64,000 bases of DNA from Clostridium tagluense (GTDB lineage Bacteria > Bacillota > Clostridia > Clostridiales > Clostridiaceae). The stretch's first letter is position 1. Every line of letters begins with the position of its first letter. Below, in pieces: positions 61,910 through 64,000 of this stretch. A model generated the notes under the pieces. The model had not been told where the DNA came from and did not search any database. It was given only the letters and a program-made list of their open reading frames with translations. Position numbers and translations under genes: made by a program. The stretch spans positions 1-64,000 of the forward strand of contig NZ_BHYK01000017.1 in the NCBI RefSeq assembly GCF_003865095.1, read 5' to 3'.

Positions 61910-63463
61910 ATGAAAGAGAACAAAGTTTTAAAAAGTTCAATGATTGTAATGCTGTTTGTAATAATTGGAAAGATACTAGCTATAGTACGCGATAGCTTAA
62001 TGTTTTCTAAATTTGGAACTACTTATGCAACAGATATATATGTATGGTGCTTTGGTGTGGTGTTTCTATTTACTAGTTTAGGATATGGACTTAGTACCAC
62101 TCTAATACCAATTCTTACGGAATATATTGAGACAAAAGATTTAAAGGAGAGAAATAGCTTTGTAAATAATGTGACTAATGTTTCCATGATATTAACTGTA
62201 ATTATTACGGGGATTGGTATATTATGTTCTTATTATATAGTGTATTTTTTTGCGAATAATTTATCAAAGGACCCAATTATATTTAAGCAAACCGTAAAAA
62301 TACTGAGAATAATGTTCTTATCAGTGCTATTTTTAACGCTTCAAGGCATTGTGGCAGGTGCACTTCAAGCTCACAAAGAATTTTCTATTCCTGCTGCAAT
62401 GGCGGGGTCTGCAAGCTTAATATATATAATTTATTTGAGCTTATTTGTAGATAGATTTGGTCTTACAGGCTTTGCAATTACAACAGTACTTGCCTTCTTT
62501 GTACAATTCGTAATTAATGTTCCAAAGTTTAAAAAGCTAGGATATAGGTATAAAATAGAAGTGGATCTAAAAAATAAAGACCTCCAAAAGCTTTTTTTAT
62601 TAATGATACCGATTATAATAAGTACTGCAACTATGCAATTTAATTTATTTATAAATAGATCTTTTGCCATGAGCTTATATGAAGGAGCTACTTCAATTCT
62701 TGAAGCTGCAAATAAAGTAACATTACTCACCTATGAAGTTTTTGCTGTAGCAGTTTCTATGATAGTCTATCCAATACTCTCTACTTTTATAGTTCAAAAT
62801 AATTATGATGAGTATAAAAAATCCTTAGTTAAATCAATTAATATAATAAATTTAGTTATGATACCTGCAGCACTTGCAATAGTAATATTAAGAGAACCAC
62901 TAATTAGTGTATTATTCTTAAGAGGTAAATTTACCATAAGTGATGTTAAATTAGTTTCTACGGCATTAATATTCTATTCGCCAACTATGATAGCTTATGG
63001 GGTTCGAGATATTTTAAATAGAGCCTTTTACTCTGCAAAGGACACTAAAACACCAATGATTTATAGTGTGGTTGGTGTTGTAATAAATATTATTCTTAGT
63101 GCTATTTTGTACAGGTATATGTCAGTACCAGGACTTACATTATCATCATCAATTTCATCTGTAGTTATTACTTTGATGTTACTAATTCAAATGAATAAGA
63201 AATTTAAAGGTATTGATTTTAATTCAATGATTAAAACGGTATGGAAAATATCTATAGCATCTATTATTATGGGCGTTGTAGTATATTTTATTAAAAAAAT
63301 ATTTATAATGCACTTGGCACCAACTTTTATAGTTAATGCAATGATTTTACTTCTATGCTCAATCCTAGGGATGATATTCTATTTTTATTTAACAAACCTT
63401 TTAAAAATCAAAGAGTCTATGTATTTATTGGATGTTTTCAAGCAAAAAATTGCAAAAAAATAG
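61910..63463 (+). CDS. MurJ/MviN-family lipid flippase
   Basis: The 517-residue membrane protein has about 14 helices. It starts KENKVLKSSMIVMLFVIIGK, with ILAIVRDSLMFSKFGTT, GALQAHKEFSIPAAMAGSAS and the internal repeat DILNRAFYSAKDTKTPM, all MurJ-type. MurJ flips lipid II, but copies in surface-glycan loci may flip other lipid-linked oligosaccharides. ATG 61910 has GGAG six bases upstream; the in-frame ATG at 61898 lacks one. It follows a terminator and is the last gene of the glycan locus. Confidence 0.9.
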   Translation: MKENKVLKSSMIVMLFVIIGKILAIVRDSLMFSKFGTTYATDIYVWCFGVVFLFTSLGYGLSTTLIPILTEYIETKDLKERNSFVNNVTNVSMILTVIITGIGILCSYYIVYFFANNLSKDPIIFKQTVKILRIMFLSVLFLTLQGIVAGALQAHKEFSIPAAMAGSASLIYIIYLSLFVDRFGLTGFAITTVLAFFVQFVINVPKFKKLGYRYKIEVDLKNKDLQKLFLLMIPIIISTATMQFNLFINRSFAMSLYEGATSILEAANKVTLLTYEVFAVAVSMIVYPILSTFIVQNNYDEYKKSLVKSINIINLVMIPAALAIVILREPLISVLFLRGKFTISDVKLVSTALIFYSPTMIAYGVRDILNRAFYSAKDTKTPMIYSVVGVVINIILSAILYRYMSVPGLTLSSSISSVVITLMLLIQMNKKFKGIDFNSMIKTVWKISIASIIMGVVVYFIKKIFIMHLAPTFIVNAMILLLCSILGMIFYFYLTNLLKIKESMYLLDVFKQKIAKK

Positions 63464-63516
63464 CTACATTAATTATGCAATAATTACACATACTAAAATT
63501 AAAGGAGTGTGAGTAT

Positions 63517-64000
63517 ATGCAATTTTATGATGTAGTCAAATCAAGAGAAAGTATTAAAAAATTTAAGAATACCCCCATAAATGCAGAAAAATTAGCTAGA
63601 ATGATTAATGCTGCCATGATGTCACCTTCATGGAAAAATAAGACTTCTTACAAATTCATTCTAGTTGATGAAAAAAGTGAACTAGAACAAATTTCTAAAG
63701 CTATAATGAATAAGGATAGTTCAGCGGCACAGTCAATACTAGAGGCTCCAATGACAGCTGTTGTAGTTGCAAATCCAGATAATTCTGGTGAAGTAGAAAA
63801 TAAAGAGTATTATTTAGTGGACAGTGCAATAGCTATGGAACATTTTGTTTTAGCCGCTACAAATGAGGGCTATGGAACTTGTTGGATTGCTGCAATTAAT
63901 GAAGAGCTTATTAAAAACACATTATCAATTCCAAAAAATTATAAAGTAGTTGCCATAACTCCTATTGGAGAAATTGTTGAAAGTAAAGAGCATAATGATA
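63517..64000 (+). CDS. Nitroreductase family protein (partial, cut by the window end)
   Basis: An open frame from ATG 63517 (AAGGAGTGTGAGTAT upstream) runs past the end of the window, 161 codons so far. It reads MQFYDVVKSRESIKKFKNTP, the typical nitroreductase start with SRxSIRxF-like FMN-binding residues. It continues with MMSPSWKNKTSYKFILVDE and HFVLAATNEGYGTCWIAAIN, the FMN and dimer-interface motifs. These FMN enzymes reduce nitro-compounds, quinones or flavin using NAD(P)H. It appears separate from the glycan locus. The C-terminus is not seen. Confidence 0.9.
   Translation, partial: MQFYDVVKSRESIKKFKNTPINAEKLARMINAAMMSPSWKNKTSYKFILVDEKSELEQISKAIMNKDSSAAQSILEAPMTAVVVANPDNSGEVENKEYYLVDSAIAMEHFVLAATNEGYGTCWIAAINEELIKNTLSIPKNYKVVAITPIGEIVESKEHND

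Overview
The window is strongly AT-rich. Its genes have strong AAGGAGG/AGGGGG ribosome-binding sites, frequent TTG and GTG starts, and many A/T-rich intrinsic terminators. Gene content (MutS2, a U32 peptidase, IorAB amino-acid fermentation genes, a Ptb-type phosphotransacylase, a GHKL/LytTR two-component system, a clostridial-type surface glycan locus) points to an anaerobic Firmicute, most likely Clostridium sensu stricto. The species cannot be told from this sequence.

Left part (1-13.6 kb). The window opens inside the last codons of a group II intron maturase, followed by intron RNA domains V and VI. Then come exodeoxyribonuclease III (xth), a chemoreceptor, a ten-unit WG-repeat protein, a small coiled-coil protein and a lone GT4 glycosyltransferase. 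A peptide-antibiotic-type ABC transporter (BceAB-like) is divergent from a LytTR regulator and GHKL kinase. The shared intergenic region holds a two-copy, 21-bp-phased LytTR operator just upstream of a good promoter for the transporter. A TetM-like translational GTPase follows on the minus strand.

Housekeeping part (13.7-32.7 kb). This holds a U32 peptidase, mutS2, a DUF523 protein, an FMN-dependent alpha-hydroxy-acid dehydrogenase-like protein, glnA, ptb and iorAB. Between ptb and iorA lie three exact-period 45-bp repeats, each folding into a hairpin with compensatory changes. Then come an unidentified protein with a possible CodY box, an Orn/Lys/Arg decarboxylase, a phosphohexomutase, a TPR protein and a secreted glucosaminidase.

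Surface glycan part (32.9-63.5 kb). About 27 consecutive plus-strand genes encode a cell-surface polysaccharide. A FlaA1-type 4,6-dehydratase, a UDP-sugar 6-dehydrogenase, a Gfo/Idh oxidoreductase and a left-handed beta-helix acyltransferase are followed by a GNAT/FemAB-like protein. Next is what looks like a complete GDP-route set for CMP-legionaminic acid (legF, legI, legG, legH, ptmE, legB, legC). After these come a Wzx flippase, a GT-B protein with sialyltransferase-like motifs, a polysaccharide deacetylase, two Wzy/WaaL-type ligase/polymerases, four further glycosyltransferases (three GT4 and one GT2), a D-glucuronyl C5-epimerase-like protein, WecB, a polyprenyl-phosphate sugar-phosphate transferase, a TagA/WecG ManNAc transferase and a MurJ-family flippase. 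One GT4 gene appears to start at ATT. The window ends inside a nitroreductase gene.

Working together (inference): the PglC-like enzyme primes the lipid carrier, TagA adds ManNAc made by WecB, the GT4/GT2 enzymes extend the unit with uronic-acid and legionaminic-acid sugars, and Wzx and the Wzy-type enzymes export, polymerise or attach the glycan to the cell surface.
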